From contig JAFQHU010000025.1 in assembly GCA_017397845.1 (NCBI GenBank), positions 31,229 to 95,228 of the forward strand: 64,000 nt of DNA. Direction: 5' to 3'. The position numbers and the translations under genes are program-made. The notes under the pieces were generated by a model. It saw nothing but the letters and a program-made list of their open reading frames with translations, searched no databases and was not told where the DNA came from. Numbering within the stretch: the stretch's first letter is position 1; every line of letters begins with the position of its first letter. This DNA is from Clostridia bacterium (lineage in GTDB: Bacteria > Bacillota > Clostridia > Oscillospirales > Acutalibacteraceae). Of this stretch, positions 41,899 through 51,137 are shown piece by piece.

Positions 41899-43167
41899 AT
41901 GAAAAAAATTCTTGCAGTTCTTCTTGCAGCTCTTATGCTCTTTGCTCTCGCAGCATGCGGCGGTAACGGCGGCAACGAAGACAACGAAAAGCTCGGCATG
42001 AGTGAATCTCCTATCGCAGCAGTTGAGCTCAAGGTTGATTACGAAGTTCCCGCAGACTTCAAAATCGGTTTCATCTGTCTCCACGATGAAAACTCCACCT
42101 ATGACCTCAACTTCCTTAACGCAGTAGACAGAATTCAGGAAGCTTTGAAGCTCACAGACGAACAGGTTATCGTTAAGGTAAATGTTCCCGAAGGTAACGA
42201 ATGTTATGTAGCAGCAAAAGACCTTGTAGGCGAAGGCTGTAAAATCGTTTTCGCTAACTCTTTCGGTCACGAAGACTTCATGATCCAGGCTGCAAAGGAA
42301 TTCCCCGAAGTTGAATTCTGCCATGCCACAGGTACAAAGGCTCACACAGAAGGTCTTGACAACTACCACAACGCTTTTGCATCCATTTATGAAGGCCGTT
42401 TCCTCGCAGGTGTTGCTGCAGGTCTCAAGCTCAACGAAATGATCGAAGCAGGCAAATTCACCGCTGAAGAAGCAAAGATGGGTTATGTAGGTGCTTACAC
42501 CTATGCTGAAGTTATCTCCGGCTACACATCCTTCTATCTCGGTGCAAAGAGCGTATGCCCCACAGTTACTATGGACGTTCAGTTCACAGGCTCATGGTAT
42601 GACGCTACAGAAGAAAAGAATGCTGCTGAAGCTCTCATCGCAGCTGACTGTAAGCTTATCAGCCAGCACGCTGACTCAATGGGTGCCCCCGGTGCCTGCG
42701 AAGCAAAGGGTATCCCCAATGTTTCTTACAACGGCTCAACTTATGATTCATGCTACGAAACCTTCATCGTTTCTTCAGCTATCAACTGGACTCCCTATTA
42801 CAACTACATCATCGGTCAGGTTGTAAAGGGCGAAAAGATCGCTGCTGACTGGTGCGGCGGTATCGCAGAAGGCTCTGTAGTTCTTACAGGCATCAACCAG
42901 GATGTAGCCGCAAAGGGCACATTCGAAAAAATTCAGACTCTCGTTGAAGACATCAAAGCAGGCAAGGTTAAAGTATTTGACACCACAACATTCACTGTTG
43001 GCGGCGAAGCACTCGAAACCTACAAAGCCGATGTTGACACAGACGCTGCTTACACACCTGATACAGAAGCTATCGCTGACGGTTACTTCCACGAATCAGA
43101 ATCACGTTCAGCTCCCTACTTCGACCTCAGAATCGACGGCATCAACCTTCTCAACGAAAAGTTCTGA
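41899..43167 (+). CDS. BMP-family substrate-binding lipoprotein of a nucleoside ABC importer
   Basis: A 422-aa lipoprotein. The signal peptide ends with a lipobox (LFALAAC, Cys at residue 20). The mature part is a PnrA/BmpA/Med-type periplasmic-binding fold with KIGFICLHDENSTYDLNFL, then GHEDFMIQAAKEFPEVEFCH and FLAGVAAGLKLNE. The family binds purine nucleosides. It heads an operon with one ATPase and two permease genes. GGGAGGAAG precedes the ATG, and codon use suggests high expression. A hairpin after the gene probably sets its excess over the membrane parts. Confidence 0.92.
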   Translation: MKKILAVLLAALMLFALAACGGNGGNEDNEKLGMSESPIAAVELKVDYEVPADFKIGFICLHDENSTYDLNFLNAVDRIQEALKLTDEQVIVKVNVPEGNECYVAAKDLVGEGCKIVFANSFGHEDFMIQAAKEFPEVEFCHATGTKAHTEGLDNYHNAFASIYEGRFLAGVAAGLKLNEMIEAGKFTAEEAKMGYVGAYTYAEVISGYTSFYLGAKSVCPTVTMDVQFTGSWYDATEEKNAAEALIAADCKLISQHADSMGAPGACEAKGIPNVSYNGSTYDSCYETFIVSSAINWTPYYNYIIGQVVKGEKIAADWCGGIAEGSVVLTGINQDVAAKGTFEKIQTLVEDIKAGKVKVFDTTTFTVGGEALETYKADVDTDAAYTPDTEAIADGYFHESESRSAPYFDLRIDGINLLNEKF

Positions 43168-43189
43168 TTTTAAAGGAACTTAACTTAAT

Positions 43190-43227
43190 AAGCGGGACAC
43201 TCGTCTGTCCCGCTTACTGTTGTTTTT
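43190..43227 (+). terminator. intra-operon terminator/attenuator after the binding-protein gene
   Basis: A 9-bp stem AAGCGGGAC/GTCCCGCTT (43190-43198 with 43207-43215) is followed by ACTGTTGTTTTT. It lies between the lipoprotein and ATPase genes, where partial termination would raise the binding-protein share. Confidence 0.65.
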
Positions 43228-43321
43228 AAGTCACCAAAAGACCGTCCCGAAAGGGGCTGTGTTTTGATAACTTAAAGCATAGCAAAGCTTTGATTATTAA
43301 TTCAAAAAGGAGGAATCAGGT

Positions 43322-44869
43322 TTGGAAAATCCTGCAGCAATTGAACTCAAAGGCATCAGTAAATCCTTCGCCGGCAAGATCGCAAACAACAATGTTAATC
43401 TTACGGTAAACCGTGGTGAAATTCTCTCCATTCTCGGTGAAAACGGAAGCGGAAAGACCACTCTTATGAATATGATAGCCGGTATCTATTTCCCCGACGA
43501 GGGTCAAATTTTTATCGATGGTAAAGAGGTCGTTATCCGTTCCCCTAAGGATGCTTTCAAATATAAAATCGGTATGATTCATCAGCACTTCAAATTGGTT
43601 GATGTTTTTTCCGCTACGGAAAATATTATTCTCGGACTTGACGAAAAGGGTGCCTTCAACATAAAAGAGGCAGTCAAAAAGGTAAAAGAAATCAGCGACA
43701 AATACGGTTTTGAAATCGATCCGATGAAAAAAATTCACGAAATGTCCGTTTCTGAAAAGCAGACCGTGGAAATCATCAAAGTGCTTTACAGAGGCGCAGA
43801 TATTCTTATCCTCGACGAGCCCACCGCTGTTCTTACCCCCCAGGAAACACAAAAGCTTTTTGCCGTTTTGCGCAAAATGAGAGAGCACGGAAAATCCATT
43901 ATCATCATCACCCATAAGCTCCATGAGGTGCTCTCCCTTTCGGATAAGGTGGCAGTTTTACGTAAGGGTGAATATGTGGGCACCGTGGAAACGGCAAAAA
44001 CCAATGAAGCAGAGCTTACGGAAATGATGGTGGGCAAAAAAATAAGCCTCAACATCGACCGAAGCGAACCCAAAGACTGCACAGAAAGACTTACGGTAAA
44101 AGGTCTTAACTGCATCGACCGTGAGGGTGTAAAGGTGCTCAACAACATCTCCTTCACCGCTTATTCGGGCGAAATTCTCGGCATCGCAGGCATCGCAGGC
44201 TCAGGACAGAGAGAGCTTTTGGAGGCCATAGCAGGACTCCAGAAGGTCAACGAAGGCGAAATAATATATAATAATCCGAAAACAGGTACGCAGGACAATC
44301 TCCGTGATAAAACACCCATGCAGATAAGAGATTTGGGTGTACGTCTTTCCTTCGTTCCCGAAGACAGACTCGGAATGGGTCTTGTCGGTAATATGGACAT
44401 TATAGACAATATGATGCTCCGCTCTTACCGTAAAGGAAAATCCGTGTTTCTCGAAAGAAAGGCTCCGAAGGATCTTGCAGAAAAAATAATCAAAGATCTT
44501 GAGGTCGTAACACCCGATGCCCACACTCCCGTCAGAAGACTTTCGGGCGGCAACATACAAAAGGTCCTCGTCGGCAGAGAAATCGCCGCAGCACCCACCG
44601 TGCTTATGGCAGCATATCCCGTAAGAGGTCTCGACATCGGCGCTTCCTATACTATATATAATCTGCTCAACAAGCAGAAGGAAAAGGGTGTAGCCGTCAT
44701 ATTTGTGGGAGAAGACCTTGATGTACTTATTGAGCTGTGCGACAGAATACTCGTTATCGGCTCCGGCTCCGTCACAGGTGTCGTAGATGCACGAAGCACA
44801 ACCAAAGAAGAAATCGGTCTTCTTATGACCAAAGCAAAGGATTCACAGGGAGGTGGAAAGGATGAATAA
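43322..44869 (+). CDS. nucleoside ABC importer, ATP-binding protein
   Basis: A 515-aa protein with two tandem ABC domains, the sugar/nucleoside importer type. The first Walker A is GENGSGKTT near residue 40, with LDEPTAVL as Walker B. The second half has GIAGSGQRELLEAIAG, and the signature LSGGNIQKVLVGRE near 410. In the second domain the Walker B region reads AAYPVRGLDIG, a degenerate form usual in this subfamily. The start is TTG at 43322, fixed by AGGAGG 8 nt upstream. The permease gene overlaps its end by 8 bp. Confidence 0.92.
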   Translation: MENPAAIELKGISKSFAGKIANNNVNLTVNRGEILSILGENGSGKTTLMNMIAGIYFPDEGQIFIDGKEVVIRSPKDAFKYKIGMIHQHFKLVDVFSATENIILGLDEKGAFNIKEAVKKVKEISDKYGFEIDPMKKIHEMSVSEKQTVEIIKVLYRGADILILDEPTAVLTPQETQKLFAVLRKMREHGKSIIIITHKLHEVLSLSDKVAVLRKGEYVGTVETAKTNEAELTEMMVGKKISLNIDRSEPKDCTERLTVKGLNCIDREGVKVLNNISFTAYSGEILGIAGIAGSGQRELLEAIAGLQKVNEGEIIYNNPKTGTQDNLRDKTPMQIRDLGVRLSFVPEDRLGMGLVGNMDIIDNMMLRSYRKGKSVFLERKAPKDLAEKIIKDLEVVTPDAHTPVRRLSGGNIQKVLVGREIAAAPTVLMAAYPVRGLDIGASYTIYNLLNKQKEKGVAVIFVGEDLDVLIELCDRILVIGSGSVTGVVDARSTTKEEIGLLMTKAKDSQGGGKDE

Positions 44870-45935
44870 AATGAATATTCATATCGTCAAACGTGATGCT
44901 GTAATATGGTATAAAGGCTTCGCCGTACGTGCCGCAGCGATTATCGCATCTCTGCTCGTTTCCGCTGTAGTAATAACCTTGCTTACAGGTAAAAATCCCA
45001 TAGAGGTTTACTCCTCCATGATATCGGGCGCCTTCGGTTCCTCTCTGCGTATATGGTCTCTTTTGCAGAATGTGGCGGTGCTTCTGTGTATAGCTTTGGC
45101 ACTTACTCCCGCTTTTAAAATGAAATTTTGGAACTGCGGCGGTGAGGGTCAGGTTCTCGTGGGCGGTCTTGCCACCGTTTCCGTCATGATGTTTTTGGGT
45201 GACAGTCTTCCCTACCCCGTTCTGCTCCTCGTTATGATAGCTGCCTCCGTTCTGGCGGGCATTATATGGGCTGTTCTTCCCGCATTTTTTAAAGCAAAAT
45301 GGAACACCAACGAAACACTTTTCACTCTTATGATGAACTATGTGGCTATTCAGCTTGTAGCCTTCTTCCTGAAATATTTCGTAAAAAGCGGTTCGGGTAT
45401 TCTCACCCCTATGCCCGAACACGGTCTGCCCGTTATATTTAATCAGCCTTATCTGCTGAACATAATCACAGTAGCTGTGCTTACCGTGCTTGTTTATATT
45501 TATCTCAAAAAGACAAAGCACGGCTATGAAATTTCCGTCGTAGGCGAAAGCGAAAACACAGCAAGATACATCGGAATTAATGTGCCTAAGGTTATTGTGA
45601 GAACATTGGTGGTTTCCGGTGCTCTTTGCGGTATAGCAGGTCTTATCCTCGTCGGCGGCACCAACCATACCATCAGCACCACCACCGCAGGAGGAAGAGG
45701 CTTCACCGCCATTATGGTTTCCTGGCTTGCAAAATTCAATCCCATATATATGGTAATGACCTCCTTCCTTATCGTATTTTTAGAAAAGGGCGCGGGCCAA
45801 ATTTCCACAGATTTCCGTCTTCCGGTGGCTATTTCCGATATAGTTACGGGTATCATCCTGTTTTTCATTATCGGCTGTGAATTTTTCCTTCAGTATAAAA
45901 TACTCGTTTCAAAGGGCAGAAAGGAGAATGACTGA
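44862..45935 (+). CDS. nucleoside ABC importer, permease 1
   Basis: A 357-aa BPD_transp_2 type permease with about nine membrane segments. Conserved stretches are MKFWNCGGEGQVLVGGLATV and KHGYEISVVGESENTARYIG. The ATG at 44862 is chosen over a GTG at 44853 because GGAGG then has 8-nt spacing. It overlaps the ATPase stop by 8 bp and the next permease start by 1 bp (TGATG), giving tight translational coupling. Confidence 0.9.
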   Translation: MNKMNIHIVKRDAVIWYKGFAVRAAAIIASLLVSAVVITLLTGKNPIEVYSSMISGAFGSSLRIWSLLQNVAVLLCIALALTPAFKMKFWNCGGEGQVLVGGLATVSVMMFLGDSLPYPVLLLVMIAASVLAGIIWAVLPAFFKAKWNTNETLFTLMMNYVAIQLVAFFLKYFVKSGSGILTPMPEHGLPVIFNQPYLLNIITVAVLTVLVYIYLKKTKHGYEISVVGESENTARYIGINVPKVIVRTLVVSGALCGIAGLILVGGTNHTISTTTAGGRGFTAIMVSWLAKFNPIYMVMTSFLIVFLEKGAGQISTDFRLPVAISDIVTGIILFFIIGCEFFLQYKILVSKGRKEND

Positions 45936-46882
45936 TGTTAGCATTTTTAGTAAGCTCAATAAGACTCGGTATGACCTTCCTTTTCGGCTCCACCGGTGAA
46001 ACAATTACCGAAAAATCAGGTCATTTGAATTTGGGTATTCCCGGCGTAATGTGCGTAGGCGCTTCCTGCGGATGCTTTGCTGAATATCTTTATCTCACAG
46101 CGGCAAAAGCCAATGCCAACTATTTCCTTGCCGTTTTTATCCCTATCATTGCCACTCTGTTCGGTGGTGCGGTTATGGGCTTCATTTTCAGCTTTCTTAC
46201 CGTTACTCTCCGTGCAAATCAGAATGTTACAGGTCTCGCCCTCACCACCTTCGGCGTAGGCGTTTCCGATTACATGATAGCAGAGACAGGCTCCATTTAC
46301 AGCAAAGGTAGCCGCTATTTCACTACTTCGCTTCCCTTCGCAGACGACCTTGGTGCCATAGGCGAAATCTTTTTCTCCCACGGTATACTCATTTATCTCG
46401 CCATAATCATCGCATTGGTTTCTGCCTTTGTGCTTAACAAAACAAGAATAGGTCTGAATCTCCGTGCCGTAGGCGAAAACCCTGCCACAGCTGATGCGGC
46501 GGGCATAAACGTTTCACGGTACAGATATGCCTCCACCTGTATTGGCTGCGCCATAGCGGGTCTGGGCGGACTTTCCTTCATTATGGATTACCTTAACGGT
46601 AACTGGGAATACTGCATCGATGCCATCGGTTGGCTGACAATCGCATTGGTTATCTTTACCGTGTGGAAGCCGCATCTCGCCATATTCGGCTCACTTATCT
46701 TCGGTGCTCTTTACATCGCAAGCAGCTATATTACAGGCGTAAGCTTCGCAAGCAAAGAAATTTTCAAAATGCTGCCCTATGTAGTAACGGTGATCGTTCT
46801 CATTTTCACCAGCATCCGTGACCGCAAAGAAAATCAGCCACCGCAGGCTCTCGGTCTTCCTTATTTCAGAGAAGAACGATAA
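45935..46882 (+). CDS. nucleoside ABC importer, permease 2
   Basis: A 315-aa BPD_transp_2 permease with about nine membrane segments. The EKSGHLNLGIPGVMCVGASC stretch near residue 27 and GLNLRAVGENPATADAAGIN near 171 are typical of the second subunit in BMP-linked importers. It completes the lipoprotein-ATPase-permease-permease set with no gene missing. AAAGGAGA precedes the ATG. Confidence 0.92.
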   Translation: MLAFLVSSIRLGMTFLFGSTGETITEKSGHLNLGIPGVMCVGASCGCFAEYLYLTAAKANANYFLAVFIPIIATLFGGAVMGFIFSFLTVTLRANQNVTGLALTTFGVGVSDYMIAETGSIYSKGSRYFTTSLPFADDLGAIGEIFFSHGILIYLAIIIALVSAFVLNKTRIGLNLRAVGENPATADAAGINVSRYRYASTCIGCAIAGLGGLSFIMDYLNGNWEYCIDAIGWLTIALVIFTVWKPHLAIFGSLIFGALYIASSYITGVSFASKEIFKMLPYVVTVIVLIFTSIRDRKENQPPQALGLPYFREER

Positions 46883-46908
46883 GTTTTCTTTTGTGCAAAG
46901 TATATACA

Positions 46909-46951
46909 AAATCTCTGCTTTTTTAAGCAAAAGGAACAAAAGCGGAGATTT
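46909..46951 (+). terminator. terminator of the nucleoside importer operon
   Basis: Arms AAATCTCTGCTTTT and AAAAGCGGAGATTT pair over 14 bp with one G-U; the trailing U run is weak. Confidence 0.55.
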
Positions 46952-46986
46952 GTGTAAATCTTTAGCTTAAAAAGGTTAAAAAAGAC

Positions 46987-47015
46987 TTGACTTTTTTACA
47001 AAAATAATGTAATTT
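46987..47015 (+). promoter_or_regulatory. possible promoter of the gene at 47114
   Basis: TTGACT, 17-nt spacer, TAATTT. The -10 box is weak; other spacings in this AT-rich stretch are possible. Confidence 0.35.
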
Positions 47016-47113
47016 TATAGAGTAAATGACTACGTGTTGAATTTGACCAAGACGAGCCATTATTACTTAAATCATGCGTGTAAACGCGAATTTTTGAAAG
47101 GGGTTTAATAACC

Positions 47114-48079
47114 ATGAAAAAAGAAATTAAGGTTGTTGCTATTGTTCTTGTGGCCCTTATCGTTTTCTTAGCAGGCTTCGGACTTGGCGCAACAAAAGGC
47201 ATCAACATCAACATCGGTTCTGAAAGCGGTATCAACGTTAACGTAAACGGCGGCTCCGCAGGCTCAGCTCAGGTAGTTGCTCCTCAGACAACTGTTCCCA
47301 CCACAGCTGCTCCTACAGCTCCTCCCACCACAGCAGCTCCCGCTCCCTCAGATGCACCTGCAGCTGATACTACAGCAGCTCCTGCAGGCGACACAACTAC
47401 AGCAGCTCCCGCTCCCTCCGGTAACGCATCCGTTCCCTCATCAAAGGCTGAAATCGCTGCAGCATACAACAAGGCTGTTAACGATGCTAAGCACTATACA
47501 GGTAAGGTAACTCTCAAAAAACACGACATCATCGATGTTCAGCTTAAGGACCTTCCCGCTATCGCTGAAAAGATTATCACTCCCGTTATCGCTAACCTTA
47601 CAAAGACAGAACCCAAAGAGGCTGTATTTGAAAATGCTGTTGGTGTAGACGATAACACAAGAGAGCTTACAAAGTGGATAATTCCCGGCGGCGGCAGAGA
47701 TGCAGCTCTCCAGGAAGCAGGTATCGCATCAGCTACAGCTACAGCTAACGCTGACGGCGGCTACACTATGGTTATCACTCTCATAGCTGAAACCTCCACC
47801 TTCGACGGCACAAGCACAACTTCAGAGCCCACACATCATAAGTCAATTATGGATCCCCTTGAGCTCGGCTCTCTTGATCTCGGTCCTATCACCATTTCAA
47901 ATGCTGACCTCAAATATCCCGGCGCTACAATGACAGCAACCGTTGACAGCCAGGGCAGACTTACTTACCTCAAGCAGCAGCTTCCTCTCGAAGGTTCAGG
48001 TACAGGTAAGGCAGGTATCTCTCTTACTCTTAACCTTGCAGGTTCAATGGACGGTACTTACGAATTCATTTATGCATAA
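47114..48079 (+). CDS. membrane-anchored surface protein with Thr/Ala/Pro-rich linker
   Basis: A 321-aa exported protein of unknown function. One N-terminal anchor (residues 7-24, VVAIVLVALIVFLAGFGL) is followed by a short repeat-like GININIG/GINVNVNGG stretch. A low-complexity linker of Thr, Ala and Pro (about 57-105, with repeated TTAAPAP units) leads to a globular C-terminal domain (about 110-321). The linker is of the kind that spans the cell wall. AAAGGGG precedes the ATG. The terminator at 48097 follows. Confidence 0.7.
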   Translation: MKKEIKVVAIVLVALIVFLAGFGLGATKGININIGSESGINVNVNGGSAGSAQVVAPQTTVPTTAAPTAPPTTAAPAPSDAPAADTTAAPAGDTTTAAPAPSGNASVPSSKAEIAAAYNKAVNDAKHYTGKVTLKKHDIIDVQLKDLPAIAEKIITPVIANLTKTEPKEAVFENAVGVDDNTRELTKWIIPGGGRDAALQEAGIASATATANADGGYTMVITLIAETSTFDGTSTTSEPTHHKSIMDPLELGSLDLGPITISNADLKYPGATMTATVDSQGRLTYLKQQLPLEGSGTGKAGISLTLNLAGSMDGTYEFIYA

Positions 48080-48096
48080 TTAATTAAATAAAAATG

Positions 48097-48122
48097 GGGC
48101 TGTCTTATGACGGCCCTTTTTT
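48097..48122 (+). terminator. terminator after the surface protein gene
   Basis: An 8-bp stem GGGCTGTC/GACGGCCC (one G-U, TTAT loop) is followed by six T residues. Confidence 0.8.
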
Positions 48123-48143
48123 GATTCAGAAAGGAAGATATAT

Positions 48144-49109
48144 ATGAAGAAAGCAGGTGCAGCTATGGCACTCGGTGCTGCTGTTGTCGGTGCCGGTATT
48201 TATAAATTCCACGAGGGTGTTTTTCGTGCTCTTATCGAGCGCGATTTCACCATCCCCTCAGCCATCGGAAAAATCATCACACAGGATGACGGAAACGATG
48301 ACGATTTGAAAGAAAGGGTTTATAAAACCAACATGAAATGGCTTATGGAGCACGGTATCGAAAGATACACCATGGTAAACAGCAGAGGTCAAAAGCTTCG
48401 CGGCTACCTTATGAAGCCTGAAAAGGAAAGCAAGGTTTATGTTTTCGGCTCCCACGGTTACAGAAGTGACGGCAAGGGTGAGTGGTGCCACTATGCCAAG
48501 CATTGGGTGGAGGAGCTCGGATACAATATGTTTTTCGTGGACCATCAGGCTGCCGGCGAAAGTGAGGGAAGGTATATCGGCTTTTCTTCTTACGAGTCAA
48601 AGGATGCCATGGAGTGGCTTGACTTTATGGTAAAAGAATTCGGAAGTGATATACAGATTATTCTCCACGGCATCTCCATGGGCAGCGCTACTGTAATGCT
48701 TATGACAGGAAGCGGTAATCTCCCCGAAAACGTTAAATTCACCGTTGCCGATTGCGGGTTCACCAGTGCTTATGATGAATTTGCCTGTAAGCTTGAAGCA
48801 CTGCATATGCCTGAGCTGTCACTCTCCTTTGTAAACTTCATTAACCGTAAAAAAGCCGGCTATGATTTCAAAAAGGATACAAATGCACTTGAGGCAGTGG
48901 CAAAAGCGAAAATTCCTATGCTTTTCATCCACGGCGGTAAGGATGACTTTGTTCCCACCTATATGGTTTATCAGCTTCATGATGCTTGCAGCTCCGAATA
49001 TAAGGATTTACTTATCGTTCCCGAAGCAGACCACGCACGCAGCTATTATTTCGGCAAAAAAGAATATGATGAAAAAATTGACGATTTTATCGAAAGATTT
49101 ATAAAATAA
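48144..49109 (+). CDS. alpha/beta hydrolase with N-terminal membrane anchor
   Basis: A 321-aa serine hydrolase. A short N-terminal hydrophobic segment (residues 3-20) may anchor it. The nucleophile elbow is HGISMGSATVM near residue 174, the oxyanion region GSHGYRSDGKGEW, the acid Asp in FIHGGKDDFVP and the catalytic His in PEADHARSY. The fold and layout match the BAAT/acyl-CoA thioesterase-like lipase/esterase group; the substrate is unknown. AGAAAGGAAG precedes the ATG. It starts 22 bp after a strong terminator, so it may depend on readthrough. A 29-aa peptide gene follows 17 bp after its stop. Confidence 0.82.
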   Translation: MKKAGAAMALGAAVVGAGIYKFHEGVFRALIERDFTIPSAIGKIITQDDGNDDDLKERVYKTNMKWLMEHGIERYTMVNSRGQKLRGYLMKPEKESKVYVFGSHGYRSDGKGEWCHYAKHWVEELGYNMFFVDHQAAGESEGRYIGFSSYESKDAMEWLDFMVKEFGSDIQIILHGISMGSATVMLMTGSGNLPENVKFTVADCGFTSAYDEFACKLEALHMPELSLSFVNFINRKKAGYDFKKDTNALEAVAKAKIPMLFIHGGKDDFVPTYMVYQLHDACSSEYKDLLIVPEADHARSYYFGKKEYDEKIDDFIERFIK

Positions 49110-49126
49110 ACTACGGAGGTATTATT

Positions 49127-49216
49127 ATGATTGACTTGATTCTCAGTATTGTTAACACAATTATCGGTCTTATCAAAGCCTTTATTTCCTCAGGTATGCT
49201 TGAAAATTTCGGTTAA
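49127..49216 (+). CDS. small hydrophobic peptide, 29 aa
   Basis: A short gene with ACGGAGGT 7 nt before its ATG and a terminator 16 bp after the stop. The peptide starts MIDLILSIVNTIIGLIKAFI and ends SSGMLENFG: a single strongly hydrophobic helix. It follows the alpha/beta hydrolase gene by 17 bp and would be co-transcribed. It resembles in size and helix the peptides at 19231 and 20854 but lacks their acidic tail. Function unknown. Confidence 0.6.
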   Translation: MIDLILSIVNTIIGLIKAFISSGMLENFG

Positions 49217-49232
49217 TTTAAAATCAAATACT

Positions 49233-49259
49233 AAAGGACAGGTCAAACGCCTGTCCTTT
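49233..49259. terminator. bidirectional terminator between the 29-aa peptide gene and the trxB-like gene
   Basis: A 10-bp perfect stem AAAGGACAGG/CCTGTCCTTT with 7-nt loop, lying between convergent genes. Confidence 0.75.
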
Positions 49260-49275
49260 GTGTTTATACGCGAAA

Positions 49276-50175
49276 TTAACTGTCTAAAAATTCAACTGCC
49301 TTCGTCGCCGCCACTGTACCGTCTGCTGTGGCAGTAGTAAGCTGTCTGATGTCTTTTTTCCGGCAATCACCGCATACATAAATGCCGTCCTTCACTGTGC
49401 AATCCTCTCCAACCTCCACATATCCGTAGGAATCGAGAGGTAAAACGGAGCTGAATTCAGCCGTAAGCGGTGTTTGCCCTATCGCCATAAACAGACCGTT
49501 CACGGCAAGCTCGCTCTTTTCACCGCTGATTTTGTTTTCGACTGCAATACTCTTTATTACCGGTGATGCCTCAGCGGAAAGAAGCACACTGTTCATCACA
49601 AGCTCTATATTCTCTTTTTTCTCCGCTCTTTGCACGAGATTTTTCTCAGCTCTGAAACTATCGCGTCGGTGAACAATATAAACCTTTTTACATATATCAC
49701 TCAGATATAAAGCATCCTGGAGAGCAGTATTTCCTCCGCCGATAACGGCCACATCCTTACCGCGGAAAAAGTTCCCGTCACAGGTTGCACAGTAGGAAAG
49801 ACCTTTACCTATAAGACTGTCCTCCCCCTCTATTCCCGACTTTTTCGGCTCTGTACCGAGAGCAAAAATAACTGCTTTGGCTGTATATTCCTTATCTGCA
49901 GTTACGGTAAAAAATCCTTCATTTTCTGTGACGGAGATTACCTTGGCTGAAATACTTTCCGCTCCGAAAAGCTCCGCCTGGTTTTTAAGCTTCACGGAAA
50001 GCTCAAAGCCGCTTATTTCTTCAAAGCCGGGATAATTTTCCACCTTGTGACTTTTGCTTATCTGTCCTCCGTAAGCTTTACCCTCAAAAAGCAAAACACT
50101 TTTACCGCTTCTTGCACCGTATATTGCCGCCGTAAGACCTGCGGGACCGCCGCCGATAACAATTATATCTTTCAT
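49276..50175 (-). CDS. trxB: thioredoxin reductase-like FAD/NAD(P) oxidoreductase
   Basis: A 299-aa flavoprotein disulfide reductase. FAD site IVIGGGPAGLTAAIYGARSG at the start, redox pair CATC near residues 128-131, nucleotide site VAVIGGGNTALQDALYLS near 146, and FAD motif DGIYVCGDCR near 265. Length and motif order match TrxB, which reduces thioredoxin in the cytoplasm. No thioredoxin gene is adjacent, so a related ferredoxin-dependent or NrdH-type partner is possible. AGAGGTG precedes the ATG. Confidence 0.88.
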   Translation of the reverse strand: MKDIIVIGGGPAGLTAAIYGARSGKSVLLFEGKAYGGQISKSHKVENYPGFEEISGFELSVKLKNQAELFGAESISAKVISVTENEGFFTVTADKEYTAKAVIFALGTEPKKSGIEGEDSLIGKGLSYCATCDGNFFRGKDVAVIGGGNTALQDALYLSDICKKVYIVHRRDSFRAEKNLVQRAEKKENIELVMNSVLLSAEASPVIKSIAVENKISGEKSELAVNGLFMAIGQTPLTAEFSSVLPLDSYGYVEVGEDCTVKDGIYVCGDCRKKDIRQLTTATADGTVAATKAVEFLDS

Positions 50176-50284
50176 TTCTGCACCTCTTTTCTTATATTTA
50201 CATAGTATATTTTAACACAATGAAAAGAAGATTACCACAGAAGTTGGAAAATTTTTATAAAAATCAAAAAATATTGCTTTATTA

Positions 50285-50313
50285 TGGAAATTCACTGTAA
50301 TGTGTGATATAAT
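50285..50313 (+). promoter_or_regulatory. promoter of the hydrolase-murF-ddl operon
   Basis: TGGAAA, 17-nt spacer, perfect TATAAT, ~30 nt before the TTG start. Confidence 0.55.
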
Positions 50314-50349
50314 AATCAAGACTATGTGTTGTCGGAAGGAAGGATTCTT

Positions 50350-51120
50350 TTGATAAAGACAGTTAAAGGTTTGAAAATAAATTATATAGAAGAAGGTCAG
50401 GGTGACCTTGTAGTTCTTTTGCACGGTTGGGGCTCAAATATAAAGCTCTTTCAGGCAAGTGTGGAGCTTTTGAAAAAGGGTTATAAAGTTGTAACCATGG
50501 ATATGCCCGGCTTCGGTGAAAGCGAAGAGCCTGAAGAGCCTTGGAGCGTGGATGATTACGTGGATTTTGTTCTCGAATTTCTCAAAGATTATGATTTCAC
50601 AAAGGTTACTCTTTTGGGACATTCCTTCGGCGGAAGAGTTATAATTAAGCTTTGCTCCCGCAAAAATCCTTTTGAGGTGGAAAAGGTTATTCTCGTCGAT
50701 GCTGCAGGTGTCAAGCCCAAGAAAACTTTGAAGCAAAAAATTAAACAGCGCATTTATAAAATGACCAAATGGATTTTCTCACTTAAAATAGTAATGCTCC
50801 TTTTCCCGGATGCTTTGGAAAAATTACGCAAAAAGAACGGCTCTGCCGACTATAATGCTGCCTCACCCATTATGAGACAAACCTTGGTAAAGGTTGTAAA
50901 TGAAGATCTTACTCACCTTATGCCGAATGTAAAATGTCCCACTTTGCTCATATGGGGTACAGCCGACGATGCCACACCGCTGAGTGATGCCCGAATAATG
51001 GAAAAGCTTATGCCCGAAGCGGGTCTTGTAACCTTCGAGGGAGCGGGTCATTACTCCTTTTTAGAGCGACAGGGTCAGTATTTAAGAGTACTTGCCTCAT
51101 TTATGAAAATTGATATCTGA
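50350..51120 (+). CDS. alpha/beta hydrolase
   Basis: A 256-aa cytoplasmic serine hydrolase. The oxyanion motif LLHGWGSN is near residue 27, the nucleophile GHSFGGR near 92, the acid Asp in IWGTADDATPL and the His in GAGHYSFLE. A cap region (about 125-190) is basic. I place the start at the TTG at 50350 after GGAAGG; an earlier GTG overlaps that site. It heads an operon with murF and ddl, so a role around cell-wall or lipid precursor metabolism is plausible but unproven. Confidence 0.82.
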   Translation: MIKTVKGLKINYIEEGQGDLVVLLHGWGSNIKLFQASVELLKKGYKVVTMDMPGFGESEEPEEPWSVDDYVDFVLEFLKDYDFTKVTLLGHSFGGRVIIKLCSRKNPFEVEKVILVDAAGVKPKKTLKQKIKQRIYKMTKWIFSLKIVMLLFPDALEKLRKKNGSADYNAASPIMRQTLVKVVNEDLTHLMPNVKCPTLLIWGTADDATPLSDARIMEKLMPEAGLVTFEGAGHYSFLERQGQYLRVLASFMKIDI

Positions 51121-51137
51121 TCAGAAGGGATTTAATT

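Noticed and set aside
47250..47430. Thr/Ala/Pro-rich stretch as a DNA tandem repeat or CRISPR-like array.
   Set aside because: The repeats are codon-level low complexity inside one reading frame with no regular spacer pattern.
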